Source of the DNA: Carposina sasakii
Lineage: Eukaryota > Arthropoda > Insecta > Lepidoptera > Carposinidae
Reading direction: 5' to 3'
DNA: 64,000 bases
Assembly: GCA_014607495.2 (NCBI GenBank)
Contig: CP053175.1
Span: 2,666,001-2,730,000 of the forward strand
In this document: one piece after another, positions 42,769 through 53,677 of the stretch
Layout of the letters: each line of letters starts with the position of its first letter
How positions within the stretch are numbered: the first letter of the stretch is position 1
The notes under the pieces: generated by a model
What the model was told of the DNA's origin: nothing
Seen by the model: only the letters and a program-made list of their open reading frames with translations
Databases searched by the model: none
Translations under genes and position numbers: made by a program

Positions 42769-42987
42769 GATCTTTAGTTCCGTTTTCTGTCACTCGACAA
42801 CACAGTAGATGTCTAACCTGTAATATTGTTTTCCCTGTTGAGTTATTATTATGGAAATTGAGTATACTTTGTAGTTTAATAGAAAAGCAGTAAAGCGTGA
42901 GTTAACTTTTCGCGTAAGTTATTGGATATCAGAACCTTTACTGTCAAAGTTATTTAAGTTTAGATAGTCGATAGATCTTTGTCGATT

Positions 42988-43130
42988 AACTGCCAATTTC
43001 TATACAAGAGATCAAAAAGAATCTCGGGTTTTTTATTCTTAATTTGAAATTTTGTATGAAAACGATTGAAGATCAAATCTGAGATATGCAAAAAATCTCT
43101 CAAGATCAGTTATAGAAATTGGCTGTAAAT
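42988..43130. mobile_element. Family L copy 2
   Basis: AACTGCCAATTTCTATACAA ... GTTATAGAAATTGGCTGTAA with AAATTTTGTATGAAAACGAT in the middle. Confidence 0.65.
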
Positions 43131-43249
43131 GTGTTTACATTGATATTTTCTCAAAAATTTCAAATACCGTAAACATCAGGGTATTTCAGCTTAGGGCCAA
43201 AGTTAGCCCTAGGAAAAAAGTCACTAATATTATATACATACATATGTAT

Positions 43250-43470
43250 ACACACGGCTGTCTTCCCGAAATGGGATAGCAAGAACTTCATTATCATAAA
43301 GGACATCCAACATCTATGTTTAGCAAAACGAGGACAGATGTAATACCGTCAAATCTGAGTATTAGATCAATGGTGCCATAAGTAACGTGATATCTCAACC
43401 CCTATCGGTGGGAGTGTTGCGACAACGAATGTCGATGTCAAACAATGTTTCATTGTCTAAACACCCTATG
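43250..43470 (-). mobile_element. Family F fragment followed by a family P fragment
   Basis: ACACGGCTGTCTTCCCGAAA and AGCAAAACGAGGACAGATGT (F, minus). Then CGGTGGGAGTGTTGCGACAA and ATGTTTCATTGTCTAAACAC (P), also seen at 19919 and, inverted, at 58325. Confidence 0.5.
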
Positions 43471-43698
43471 TACAAGGTGTAACAAAATAGTGCGTTAAGC
43501 GAAAAGCTGTTTAAATTGCTCACTAAGGAGAACCTATTTCCAAAATTTGAGACTCGAAATCACATGTGTATTTTTCAAGATTGTATGAACATCTGAGTTA
43601 ATTAGTAATTCTCCATACAATCTCGAAAGATAAACATGGGATTTCGAGTCTGAAATTTTGTGGGTAGTTCCTTTTACACCCCTTTGTTACACCCTGTA
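43471..43698. mobile_element. Family C copy 2 (228 bp)
   Basis: TACAAGGTGTAACAAAATAG ... CCTTTGTTACACCCTGTA. The right arm is about 35 bp shorter than in the 264-bp copies. Confidence 0.75.
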
Positions 43699-43978
43699 GA
43701 ACTTCTGTGTTAGTAGCAAACTCTAATAGCAGACGCAGTAAGGTTGCCCAGCTAGTCATAATATCTCGTTTATAACCTGGAGGCAGGCGCGCTATTATCT
43801 GATGTTAAGAAATTTATTAAGTAAGATAAAACGGTACTAATCATACAGTCTAGCCGCATGATATTAATTATTGCTCTATGCTGGCATTTCTCAAGAAAGC
43901 GTTGTATCAAAGTTTCTATTTATTTCAAGAGATTTAAATTATAAAGGCAGGGAACATCATGACGAACGATTAGCGTAG

Positions 43979-44084
43979 TGGGTTAGTGACCCTGCCTGCC
44001 GTGCTGTAGGTCCAGGGTTCTCGGTAGGTACAAACATTGATATGATTTACGAGTATATCGATCGGGGGAACATGGGTGTGACTA
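43979..44084 (+). mobile_element. tRNA-derived SINE head
   Basis: GATTAGCGTAGTGGGTTAGT (A-box-like TAGCGTAGTGG) and GTCCAGGGTTCTCGGTAGGT (B-box-like GGGTTC). A family B element is inserted in its tail at 44085. Confidence 0.5.
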
Positions 44085-44435
44085 TGCAGAATGATTTTTG
44101 GTCGTCAATGTTCCCGAAAACTAGGGAATCTCCTCATCATCACGATCATTTTTCTCCATGGAAGCATACCTGGGAAGTATCTGGTTTCCAAATATTAGGG
44201 ACCAAAGTTGAGTAAATAGACTGCGTTTTTCTACATAAATGCACATTGACGCGTGTAGCAAGATTCTTTCATGAGATATAATTAATATCTGTCTATGGAA
44301 AAACTAGCATAAACACTGGATACTATAAATTTCGCCCGATCAAGTAATAAAAAATAAAAAAATTACATCGTTTCCCAGAATTTTTTGGCATAACCTTACT
44401 TTATTTGATGGGTGGCAACGAAAAAATATCCTGTA
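44085..44435 (+). mobile_element. Family B copy
   Basis: ATGATTTTTGGTCGTCAATG ... GGTGGCAACGAAAAAATATC then CTGTA. The GGGTACGTACTC segment is deleted. Confidence 0.7.
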
Positions 44436-44819
44436 TGTATTTCTACTTACGTTCCAACCAGGTTTAATCTCAGAAGAAAACTTTAAAAAATAAAATGAAA
44501 GGTGTTAAGAGAGAACAAATTAATTATATAAAGAATTGGGACCTGGCATTTTATCTAATTAACAAAGTTTTGGGATAAGTGTTATGAAAAATCATGAAAT
44601 CTGCATAATTGGAAACCAATTCAAGTTTTCAGCTCAGAAAGTTTTTGACTCGTGCTGTCTTCTTATTTTTAGTATGAACATTAAGGTAGAACATTTTTTA
44701 TTCATCACGATCAGAATTAAGTACCTAAATACTCAATTTCCTTTGCTTTCTTTCGGAATAAAGTAAACTAGAAAAATAATTAGGACTAAAATAATGTTTA
44801 CGTAACTTTAAAACTGATT
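44436..44819. other. Unassigned AT-rich sequence
   Basis: A 60-codon plus frame at 44584-44766 has no family features. Confidence 0.3.
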
Positions 44820-45022
44820 AAAAATTCTCGTGTAGGGTTTTTACCACACTCCTCCGAAACGGCTTGACCGATTTTTATGAAAATTTGTGAGTATATTTAG
44901 TAGGTCTGAGAATAGAGGGGTAAGCACGAACCTCTCGATAGTCCGTAACGTTATCATCGAACTGTCAAATCATATAGATTTTGCTAGCGAGTCGCTAGCG
45001 TTACGCCGCGTAAAAAGGTTCG

Positions 45023-45158
45023 TGTTGGAACTTTTTGTAAGGATCTCTGTAGGTAAACTAAGCTAATAAGGTTTTCTGTATCAATCACTGTCTTAGCTTT
45101 TGTTCTCCCGTGTGTTGGACACATGGTTTTTCCCTAAATAAATTCCTTAAAACCAACA
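45023..45158 (+). mobile_element. Copia-type LTR, 136 bp, solitary
   Basis: Begins TGTTGGAACTTTTTGTAAGG and ends TTAAAACCAACA, so TGTTGG/CCAACA are the inverted tips usual for Copia LTRs. AATAAA at 45137-45142 can serve as the R/U5 poly(A) signal. No second LTR and no gag-pol follow. No 5-bp target duplication is visible. Confidence 0.75.
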
Positions 45159-45176
45159 GGTTATGGGCCCAGCACG
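45159..45176 (+). other. Primer-binding site for an initiator-Met tRNA fragment
   Basis: GGTTATGGGCCCAGCACG immediately follows the LTR. It is complementary to the internal segment of eukaryotic initiator tRNA-Met (GUGCUGGGCCCAUAACC), the half-tRNA primer known for Copia-group elements. Host MITE sequence restarts directly after it. Confidence 0.75.
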
Positions 45177-45535
45177 CTTACCCCATAGGTCGCAAACTAT
45201 TTTTATAACCCTTCCACAAAATAAAGATATCCACACGAGCGGAGCCGCGGGCAACAGCTAGTAATTTTATAAAAAGTCCGTGAGACTTTAACATTGAAAC
45301 AGATTTTGAAGAAATGAATCTCCATTTTTTTGCAAACAAATTACTTAAACCCCTAAAAAAGGTCAGGTACTTGTCGTTCTACTAATTAACTCTGGAAAGA
45401 TCACTGTGTTGTGAAACTCTAGGCCGGGACTTTTACATCTTTTCGCCATCTTGAAAAACGAATTATTCACTGTCGTTGAGTATATTAATAACATTTTAAT
45501 ATTGTTGACATCATTACAATGAGATTTAAAGCAAT

Positions 45536-45811
45536 ATCATCATCGTCATAATTATCAGCCTATTGCAGTCCACTGTTGGACGTAGGCCCAGACCCACCCA
45601 GGGCACGCCACAAGACTGCTATGGGGGGTATTTACCCATAGTCACTACGCTGGGCAGGCGGGTTGGTGACTGCAGTTTGTATTTTTGAACTATGTTGTCA
45701 ACACGGGAGGCGCTGATGCCTACCTCTCGGAAACCCTTAATCGCCTCGTACGATACCCACGAGCAGACATGGGGTGGTACGAATTCTACTCTGCCGGCAC
45801 CACGCGGCCAG
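45536..45811 (-). mobile_element. Family A copy, full length
   Basis: TATCAGCCTATTGCAGTCCA to GCCGGCACCACGCGGCC. Both family ends are present. Confidence 0.8.
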
Positions 45812-45828
45812 CAATATACAAACATATA

Positions 45829-45935
45829 ACACACGCGGCTGTGGTCCCGAAATGGGGTAGCCAGATCTGCAGGTTCATAAAAGAGATACCACAGACACGT
45901 TTTGCATATTGCGGACAGATGAAGATTGATATAAA
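45829..45935 (-). mobile_element. Family F fragment
   Basis: ACACACGCGGCTGTGGTCCC, AGCCAGATCTGCAGGTTCAT, TACCACAGACACGTTTTGCA. Confidence 0.6.
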
Positions 45936-46007
45936 GCCACTTACGTTCATAACTTTTCCCTTGAAGGTGCTTGGATAAGATATTGTTGTACTATATTCTC
46001 GTTGATA

Positions 46008-46371
46008 TACAAGGTGATTTTTGGTCGTCAATGTTCCCGAAAACTACGGAATCTCCTCATCATCACGATAATTTTTCTCCATGGAAGCATACCTGGGAAG
46101 TGTCTGGTTTCCAAAATATTACGGTCCAAAGTTGAGTAAATAGACTGCGTGTTTCCGCATAAATGCATATTGACGCGTGTAGCAAGATTTTTTCACGAGA
46201 AATAATTAATATCTGTCTATGAAAAAACTAGCATAAACACTGGACACTATAAATTTCGCCCGATCAAGTAATAAAAAATCAAAAAATTTACATCGTTTTC
46301 CAGTATTTTTTTTTGCATAAACTTACTTTATTTGATGTATAGAGTACGTACTTCGAAAAAAACATTCTGTA
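46008..46371 (+). mobile_element. Family B copy
   Basis: TACAAGGTGATTTTTGGTCG to AACATTCTGTA. It lacks the GGTGGC part near the right end. Confidence 0.75.
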
Positions 46372-46598
46372 TAAGTTACAATAGTTGAGTGTGACAAAGT
46401 TGGAGTTAACTAAAAATATGGTGTATATTACTCGTAATCATTTTTTTTTTACTTAAATTTTTTTAAATGATATGAACTATTTTTATTATGAATACTCACA
46501 GAGTCACTCCACATCTAAATAACCTACGAACTAAAATTATTTGCAATAATAACTAAACCTACGTAAAAAAAAACTAGAGCTACAAAATAAAATGAAAT

Positions 46599-46847
46599 TT
46601 ACAAATAGAAGACTCCTTGCAAGTCCTCCACCGCTGGCAATGTGTCCAAAAGGCTGACAGCGTTGCCCCGCTGGATAGCGAGGCTTACTCGCTGTCCAAA
46701 AAATGAGCCAGCCCTCTGGTTATGAGATGCCTCGACCAACCTTTTCGAAATATCCTTAAAAAGGTTGTGGGCTCCTGGCCCCATGGCCCCATCATCGTAA
46801 TCATTTAATTCGTAAAATAACAGGATTATCCTCATATAATTTATCAA
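46599..46847 (-). pseudogene. Transposon-derived ORF C-terminus, copy 2
   Basis: GPGAHNLFKDISKRLVEASH then SLAIQRGNAVSLLDTLPAVE and DLQGVFYL before the stop. It is the best-preserved copy of the peptide at 25274. A shorter echo of the last residues lies near 41455-41500. Confidence 0.5.
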
Positions 46848-46909
46848 TGTTTACAGCCTTGAAACAAATAATTAATAACAGCATTGTACAATATAGTACA
46901 TTGGTAATA

Positions 46910-46988
46910 TGTACATTCGGTAGGTCTGAGAAAAGGTCTTTAAATATTTTTTATACCCCTTCCACGTGGAGTCGTGGGCAACAGCTAG
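46910..46988 (+). mobile_element. Family D 3' fragment
   Basis: GGTAGGTCTGAGAAAAGG and CCACGTGGAGTCGTGGGCAA then CAGCTAG. Confidence 0.5.
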
Positions 46989-47245
46989 TTTTCTACTTAT
47001 AAAAATGAAATCTGTTTTGATTCGCAAATAAATAATGTATTCCATAAAATATTTTACGGAAATGTCATAAAATATTTTTATGGAGTTTTTACGCGATATT
47101 TTCGTCACAAAGACTCCTTATTTTCAGCTTATTAAGTTGTAACTTTTATGTATTATAAGGGTTTCTAACTACATTTTAACGGGTACGTATTTGGTATACG
47201 ATAGCTTATTTTTGGGTGAAAACCAGGGACCTCTTTTTCAATATA

Positions 47246-48022
47246 TAGGGTAGGGTAGGGTAATGGGGGTCACTTAAGTAAGAATTAGAAACAAAAGCTA
47301 AAATTAACAAAAATTTTATTGCAACTGCCTCATAACAAAATTTACTTCATTAGTTATAATTTGAGATCAGTAATCATCACATTAATAACTATCTTTGGGA
47401 TATATAAAAGTAAAAAAAAAACTGATTTGAGTCCCAACCTTGTAAAATCTAACACAAATCGCGTCACGTCTGATATAGAGGTATCGCTTGATTCCTGGAG
47501 AACCTTCCTCCTTACTCTTTCGGTCCCCTTCTTCGGCACTTTCATCTTCTTTCCTTGGCCCTTGCCCTTAGATATATATTTTTCCTTTCCCCTATCTTTT
47601 TCTTTGGGTGGCGGTCACTAACGGGCAATAGGGATCACCCGATTCTCATTACCAACAAGTATTTTATGAAGAAAAAATAATAAATACAAAATATACATTA
47701 GGAAAACTCAGGATTTAAGTACGAAATCATTACACCAAATGTACAAGTAAAGGCGTAAAAAAGTAACATACAAGTAGATCAATAACTTTAAAAGTTACTG
47801 TATATTTTGCGTCCGTGAAAATATACATCGGCGAGCCGCAAAAACAAAACACACCTCTCATTCTCTATGCTGTCGCCATAGCCACGCGGCACGCTCGCAG
47901 CGACGGCGAGGGGAACAGAGCGGGCAGGGAGGACCCTTAACGCGTTTCTATTAGTGTTACTTTTGGAGATGTGTGCGTGACCACTATTACCCGCTGACTC
48001 CCATTACTCGATCTTCCCCTAC
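47246..48022 (-). mobile_element. Possible DNA-transposon remnant with transposase-like tail
   Basis: The ends GGGTAATGGGGGTCAC (47258) and GTGACC-ACTATTACCC...TTACTCGATCTTCCCC are loosely inverted. On the minus strand a frame reads KEKDRGKEKYISKGKGQGKK then MKVPKKGTERVRRKVLQESS and DTSISDV (about 47603-47470). That is a Lys-rich, acidic-Ser tail of the sort seen at the C-terminus of pogo/Tigger-like transposases. No catalytic region is present. Confidence 0.35.
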
Positions 48023-48686
48023 AAGAAAATGGCGGATTTAAGATCAACTGCTATTTTTCGTAGAGTGTATAGTTGTAGTGGTCGGCTTGTAAAAATATAT
48101 TTCACGCTATGCTTAACCTGGCTGTTGGATCTCCTTCACGATCTTGCAGTTCTGGCTACCCCATTTCGCGCAAAATTATAAAAAAGTATTCTAGATTCTG
48201 CACTTATAACACTAAAATCCGCAACTAGTGAAACCTCTATCTACGAGATGTTAAGGTTCAAAATGCGTTGTAGATATGCTATTATCTACTAAAGGAAGTC
48301 TAGCGAAAAGTGTAACAACTCGGAAATACAAACTTTTGTTACGCGAATAAAGGTGCTGGCACATGGAGGTGACAGAAAAATTATATTTTTTAACTTGAAA
48401 AATTACATATATTTTTAATACTCCTTTATCCCTTTGATAGAACCACATGGTGCCACTTGTGACCAATTTTGAGGGTATAGTTGAGATTAGTTCGGTTTTT
48501 ATTATCAAATTATGAAATAATAATTATTATCCTTTATTGTAAACAAAAACATTGAACAACATACTAAGTGACTTCATTTATTTAGATATATTAATTGTTA
48601 GCATGATAAAATACCTAAAATTGGTTACTAGTCCTAAAATTAAAACTAATTTTAAAGCTTCTTAGGCAACGTTAACTTTTATTGAT
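48023..48686. other. Mostly unassigned; family F fragment at 48108-48168
   Basis: TTAACCTGGCTGTTGGATCT and TTGCAGTTCTGGCTACCCCA are F sequence. The rest is unrecognised. Confidence 0.4.
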
Positions 48687-48900
48687 TACTAGTGGACGCC
48701 CGCGACTCGAAATGTCGAAATTATCGGGGATAAAGACATTTTCCCGGGATAAAAAGTAAAAAATTGTAGTTGTAAGTGGGACCTGTCACAATATATTCCT
48801 GAAAACTGCTCGAAAACAAAAATCGGAGATTCTGAGACTTCCGAAGTAGTGACACCGATTTCAATTTTATTACAATTAATTAGCGTACCTGACTATGTCC
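48687..48900 (-). mobile_element. Family D Helitron-like copy
   Basis: CTAGTGGACGCCCGCGACTC, ATTTTCCCGGGATAAAAAGT, GACCTGTCACAATATATTCC. Confidence 0.6.
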
Positions 48901-49099
48901 GCATAAACCGTAGAATGCTCAGGTTTCTCGTTCCTGCAAGAATTTCGAGAAATTCGTTCTTATCGGATACGTATCGGAAGGTACGTTATACAAAGAACAG
49001 TCTCCAAGTTTCAGATCCATAATCAGCGGTTTAATCTATCTATGCAAAGCATTGTATAATGAAATCATTTATGTTAGTAAATGAATAAGGAAATTGTTT

Positions 49100-49400
49100 T
49101 AGAAATAATGTGATAGCGGTAAATGTTCTATCAAGGAAACTCAGTGAATATATGATAGTACGTTCCAAACATTCGCCCTTCGCCTCGCCTCGTCCACATT
49201 CATTAAATTCTTTATGCATGCTCGTCGGTTTCGGGTGCTCTTGACTTTTCTTCAACACGTCGCCAATTTGGTCTATAAAGGTTCGCCTGGAGCAACCCTT
49301 CCCCGCATTGCCATTCACTCCTGCTATATTGTAAATCCACTTCCTTCTATACTCTTCATATGACCAAGCTATCGCAGCATACCTTTCTCTATCCTTGTCA
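49100..49400 (-). pseudogene. LINE ORF C-terminal remnant, minus strand
   Basis: The minus-strand peptide NGNAGKGCSRRTFIDQIGDV then LKKSQEHPKPTSMHKEFNEC resembles the terminal Gly-Lys/Arg-rich ...RRTFIDQI... segment of lepidopteran LINE ORFs. Upstream codons (KWIYNIAG-like) are frame-shifted. Confidence 0.45.
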
Positions 49401-49463
49401 CTAAATCCTATTTATTTCACACCACACCTTTATCGATGAATTAATGATATTGGGTTTGTATTA

Positions 49464-49814
49464 TACAGAGTGGTTTCTGTTCGTCAACGTTCCCGAAAAC
49501 TACGGAATCTCCTCATCATCACGATCATTTTTCTCCATGGAAGCATACCTGGGAAGTGTCTGGTTAGTGTCTGGTTTCCAAAATATTTGGGGCCAAGTTG
49601 AGTAAATAGACTGCGTTTTTCTGCATAAATACACATTGACGCGTGTGGCAAGATTTTTTCACGAGAAATAATTAATATCTGCCTATGAAAAAACTAGCAT
49701 AAACACTGGACACTATAAATTTCGCACGATCAAGTAATTAAAAATAAACTTACTTTATTTGATGTATAGAGTACGTACCCTTTGTTAAGGGTGGCAACGA
49801 AAAAACATCCTGTA
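49464..49814 (+). mobile_element. Family B copy with a small duplication and a deletion
   Basis: TACAGAGTGGTTTCTGTTCG ... AAAAAACATCCTGTA. GTGTCTGGTT is duplicated at 49556-49575. The poly-A/T block before ATAAACTTACTTT is missing. Confidence 0.7.
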
Positions 49815-50639
49815 TGTCCTAAACAAAAAAAAATATTTATCTTATCTTGAATCGCGATGGTTGAAATACTGTGTCCACACCCTAAACCGCATAGTATGTA
49901 AACGCTTAACTTATGCTGAATAGATTTATTGCGAAAAATTCCCAGAAGTTTTCCGAGATAAATCAACGAAGTTCGCCCGACTTTGTTTACGTTTTTTTTT
50001 ACGGATTAACGGTTTCGCGATATGTTGGTGTTTCGAGATGTTTCTGCTGTTTGCGAACTATCTTGTATCGTTTCACCGTAGTTCCGTTAGATGATAGCGC
50101 TAGTTACTATGTGTGTGACCAAATTTTCTGTGTCACTGCGTTCCGAAAATAGGAGTTATTCTATGAATCAAGGTGAAGTTATGAAGTTCAGAAAGTTCAA
50201 CGTACTCTTTTTTCTTCGCTTCTATTTGGCGCAATATTTTTCCTTCTTTCGCTATGCGACCTTTTTCCTTGATATGAACGGTGATAGCTCAATGATGTGC
50301 ATCTTCCAGTCGGATAACGTAAGTTTGATTACAGAAGACACCACATATTTTTTAAAAGTACGGTTTTTGCTGTTGTTTCGTTTATTACTATTCTATATAA
50401 AAATACCTTCTTAACGATGTATCATTTATTTCGATTGGTGCCAATACCAGATTCCATACTTCTGTGCCCATCATTCTTTGTCTTGTTACACAGGACTATA
50501 AACTCGTGTCACTACAGGTAGTAAGACTGGTAGTAACACGGGTAATGAAGGCTGAATTGTCACTTAGCTATTCCCAGAGCCTTCTTAAAAATGTTCTGAA
50601 TAACATACAAAATGATACAAAATCTTAAAACATACATAC
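49815..50639. other. Unassigned sequence with a 107-codon plus frame
   Basis: The frame at 50091-50414 (MIALVTMCVTKFSVSLRSEN...) includes MNQGEVMKFRKFNVLFFLRF. GATAAC|GTAAGT at about 50314-50323 resembles a donor. There is no recognisable domain; coding is not supported. Confidence 0.3.
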
Positions 50640-51025
50640 ATACATGTACACATGGTTATGTTAGCAAAACCTGCACGCGTATGATGAATTTGGTGAGAGC
50701 GAGATGTCTCACTTTTAAACTTCAAATCCTCAGAGCTAAATAATAACTAGACAAGGCAAGTGTTTCTACTTGGTGCTTAAAAAGGGATTGCAAACCACTT
50801 CTATCAGCCCTAATTCACTCAGTCCTGGCTTGAGAACGAGTGTCTATTCTAATTCTTAAGTCTATTTTTACATGCAAAGTAGATACGCTTAGTTTATCTA
50901 GTTATTAATAGGTCTGTGAGTTTGACGTTTAAAAGTGAGACATCTCGCTCTCACCAGATTCATCATACGCGTGCATGTAGCCAGAACTGCAGGATTTAAA
51001 AGGAGATCCCACAGTACAGGATGCT
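50640..51025 (-). mobile_element. Family F copy split by a 304-bp TIR element
   Basis: ACATGGTTATGTTAGCAAAA, then the insert 50672-50975, then TGTAGCCAGAACTGCAGGAT and GGAGATCCCACAG. Confidence 0.65.
50672..50975. mobile_element. 304-bp element with about 80-bp terminal inverted repeats
   Basis: TGCACGCGTATGATGAATTT, GGTGAGAGCGAGATGTCTCA, CTTTTAAACTTCAAA are mirrored by TTTGACGTTTAAAAGTGAGA, CATCTCGCTCTCACCAGATT, CATCATACGCGTGCA. No ORF is seen between the arms. Confidence 0.8.
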
Positions 51026-51492
51026 ATTCTACTCTATCACCACCACACGGCTTATAAGAAGCGTATACTCCAACCCGACTTTACTGTACGTTGCAGAGGA
51101 TACGATGGCATAATGGCTAGCAAATCTAAATCGCGTTCATGTGCCCAGCCGATACATTCTAGTCGAGTGCCTAACGAACGATTAAAACGTCGGGTTACGC
51201 AAACGCGCCACGAAAACTTCAAATACATATTAAACTATTTTTAAAAATCTACTAATACAGGTTACAAAAGGGATTAAGCGTACCTAATGCTATGAATATA
51301 GCCCACTATAGACAGCATCGGCCCGAAGTAAATTTTATAATGGAGTGAGATCCAATTATGGCGCCTCTCCTGTTTGCTCCTAATAATATATACATATATC
51401 TTTACCATTTAGGCGCCCTCTAGGATTTGACGCCTGGAGCGACTGCTCCGTTCCTCTCTACAAAATTTGAGACATTTTAACTCTAAGACTTG

Positions 51493-51724
51493 TAACGGGG
51501 CTTCACTAGACCACATCAGCTGCATCACCTTCCCTAGATGTACTAAGAGTCTACTAAGGAACTCGGGCATCCTCTCAGGAGCTAAGACAGTAACTTGTCA
51601 GCGATAATTTTGATCTATCCCCGCTATGATAAGCGTGGTTATGGGATCTTATTAAAAATCCTGCAGTGGCTACCCTATTTCGGAAACATAGGCGTGTGTA
51701 CTCGTATATGTATGTATGTATGTG
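51493..51724 (+). mobile_element. Family F copy, full length with (TATG)n tail
   Basis: ACGGGGCTTCACTAGACCAC to CTACCCTATTTCGGAAACAT, then TATATGTATGTATGTATG. Confidence 0.7.
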
Positions 51725-52092
51725 GTTTTTAAAATTGCACCAGTAGCTACAAAATTTTAAACACCTATTCATAAACTTTCTTTTAGTGCCACTTCGTTTC
51801 ACCATACCTTGCTGCTTTACAAAGCGATTTCTCGTCTACATTGTACAGGAGCGTTAATGTATTCTATTGCTAATAGCCCTCGCCTCGGCCGATAAGCCGA
51901 ACTACCCCCTATAACGATAACGGCACTTGTTTATATTCAGGGGTGAAGTCTATACGGTAGATAGGAGATAAGAGTTTTGTAAAAAAAACTAGCAGCTGCC
52001 TACGGCTTCATCTGCTTAAACTTACGTAACATTAGTGTCTGTATAGCTTTCACAATGCTTTTATATGCACCTGTTATTGACTTTGTCGGTGT
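51725..52092. other. Unassigned sequence
   Basis: No recognised feature. Confidence 0.3.
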
Positions 52093-52301
52093 TATTACAA
52101 AACAATTAGACGTCTGTCAAACGCGCGATTTAAAAAATCTCTATTACAAAAACGTTTTTAGCCATCATATGCTATTTAGACTTTGTTTAAAAACTGACAC
52201 ACGACAATGCTTAGCCTGTTTAACCTAAGTTTTGTCATTACAAAACAGTTGGAACACAATTGAACGCTTGTTTAAAAAAATATCTATTACAAAAACGTGT
52301 G
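52093..52301. repeat. Diverged direct repeat, about 143-bp period
   Basis: GTTATTACAAAACAATTAGA ... ATCTCTATTACAAAAACGTT and CATTACAAAACAGTTGGAAC ... ATATCTATTACAAAAACGTG. Confidence 0.5.
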
Positions 52302-53158
52302 TCTAAAATTTTAACTAGCTGTTGATCTTCCTAAAAATATACACTTTAGAATTCTCGTTATTTCCTGTTACCGTGGAAATTTCGGGAAATCCTTTCTTAA
52401 TGTAGCTAAAGGTCAAAGAAAACCACGGTCATCGATTTCTGTTGCATTATGTGATACTATTTTCTCGAATATTCAAGAAAAATTATTCAAGAGTTTACTA
52501 GTAAACAAATGGCAGTTAATACTAAGTCAGCCATTTATTGCTTTAAAAAAAAACTGTATGTAACAGGCAAGAAATTCGTACTTATCATAAAAATGGTTTG
52601 CCTGTAAAATAAACAAATCTGATTAATTTGTAAGAAGTATCCTTAACATATTTTTTTTTATCGTTATAAAGTCTACGAATCGTGTTTCTGCAATATAATG
52701 AAGAATTCGAGTAGCAAATTGTGTTTTGTAATAGCTGAGAAAAATCGATGTAACTAACACCAATTTTACCAATTTATCGTTTGATACACTAAATTGGCTT
52801 TTCAGCGTTAAATATTACAATTATCTTTTAATCTATAAGGCTTCATAATGTCTTCAGCTAGGTATAAAATATTGTTAATTAACATCTATTTTGATATGAA
52901 AATACTCAATTAACTCCGAATATAATAGAAGAGAACTTAAAAATTCAAAAGCAGGCAACATAAAAGGTTGTCAAAGACCATGAAAGCCTTTGATTGTTCC
53001 TGTCATCTAAGGTTCCTGTAGATAAAATTAAAAGATGTAATTTTCGAGTAACAATCACCCTTGTCAATCTCGCAGAATTGTCTGACTTATCTAGTATTGG
53101 TAGTTAGCCTAAAAGCAAAAGTAAATTAAAGATGTTCGATATTGGTGATGTTTTTCTA
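52302..53158. other. Unassigned AT-rich sequence
   Basis: ACACTTTAGAATTCTCGTTA / CCGTGGAAATTTCGGGAAAT at 52348-52392 matches 54560-54613 (ACTTTAGAATTCCAGC, CCGTGGGAATTTCGGGAACT), a shared repeat fragment. Nothing else is seen. Confidence 0.4.
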
Positions 53159-53422
53159 TACAGGGTGTAACAGAAAGGGTATGTTAAGCGAAAAGCTATG
53201 TAAATAGCCCACTATAGAGATCCTATTTCCAAAATTTGAGACTCGAAATCATATTTTTATTTTTCAATATTGTACTGACATTCCTGAGTTGTTTCGGAAT
53301 TCTTCATACTATCTGGAAAAATATAAATGTGAATTTGAGTCTGAAATTTTGGAAATAGGTTCTCTATAGTGGGCTATTTACATAGCTTTTCGCTTAACAT
53401 ACCCTTTTTGTTACACCCTGTA
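53159..53422. mobile_element. Family C copy 3 (264 bp)
   Basis: TACAGGGTGTAACAGAAAGG ... ACCCTTTTTGTTACACCCTG then TA. Equal in length to copy 1. The arms remain closely complementary. Confidence 0.8.
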
Positions 53423-53469
53423 TAATACGAGTACGAGTAGATCTTGTACTTATATCGAATATGACAATC

Positions 53470-53675
53470 TTACTAACATTAGAAACGCGAAAGTTTGTTA
53501 CTCTTTCACGTAAAAACGGCTGGAGCGATTTAAATAAAATTTGGTATGGAGTTAGCTGACATCCTGAATTAACACATTGGCTACTTTTTATCTCGGGAAA
53601 ATATTTTTTATCTCGGATAACTTCGATATTTTGTTTTTTCTGCAGTACACGCGGATGAAGTCGCAGGCGTTCTCT
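53470..53675 (+). mobile_element. Family D Helitron-like copy, terminus decayed
   Basis: GTAAAAACGGCTGGAGCGAT, GTTAGCTGACATCCTGAATT, ACGCGGATGAAGTCGCAGGC then GTTCTCTATT where CTAGT is expected. Confidence 0.55.
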
Positions 53676-53677
53676 AT

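Larger units (their letters stand above)
44913..45188. mobile_element. Family E copy 3, interrupted by an LTR
   Basis: The left part runs AGGGGTAAGCACGAACCTCT to AAAAAGGTTCGTG; the right end resumes CTTACCCC at 45177. In the intact copies GGTTCGTGCTTACCCC is continuous. Confidence 0.75.
44820..45261 (+). mobile_element. Helitron-like repeat carrying a nested MITE and LTR
   Basis: AAAATTCTCGTGTAGGG, CTCCTCCGAAACGGCTTGAC, GTAGGTCTGAGAAT then, after the insert, AGGTCGCAAACTATTTTTAT and GAGCCGCGGGCAACAGCTAG. The same outer parts are joined closely in the shorter relative at 46910-46988. Confidence 0.55.

Noticed and set aside
50091..50414. 107-codon plus frame with many Phe/Leu
   Set aside because: No recognisable domain, poor start context, and the adjacent donor-like GTAAGT has no matching acceptor. 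Kept only as an unassigned note.
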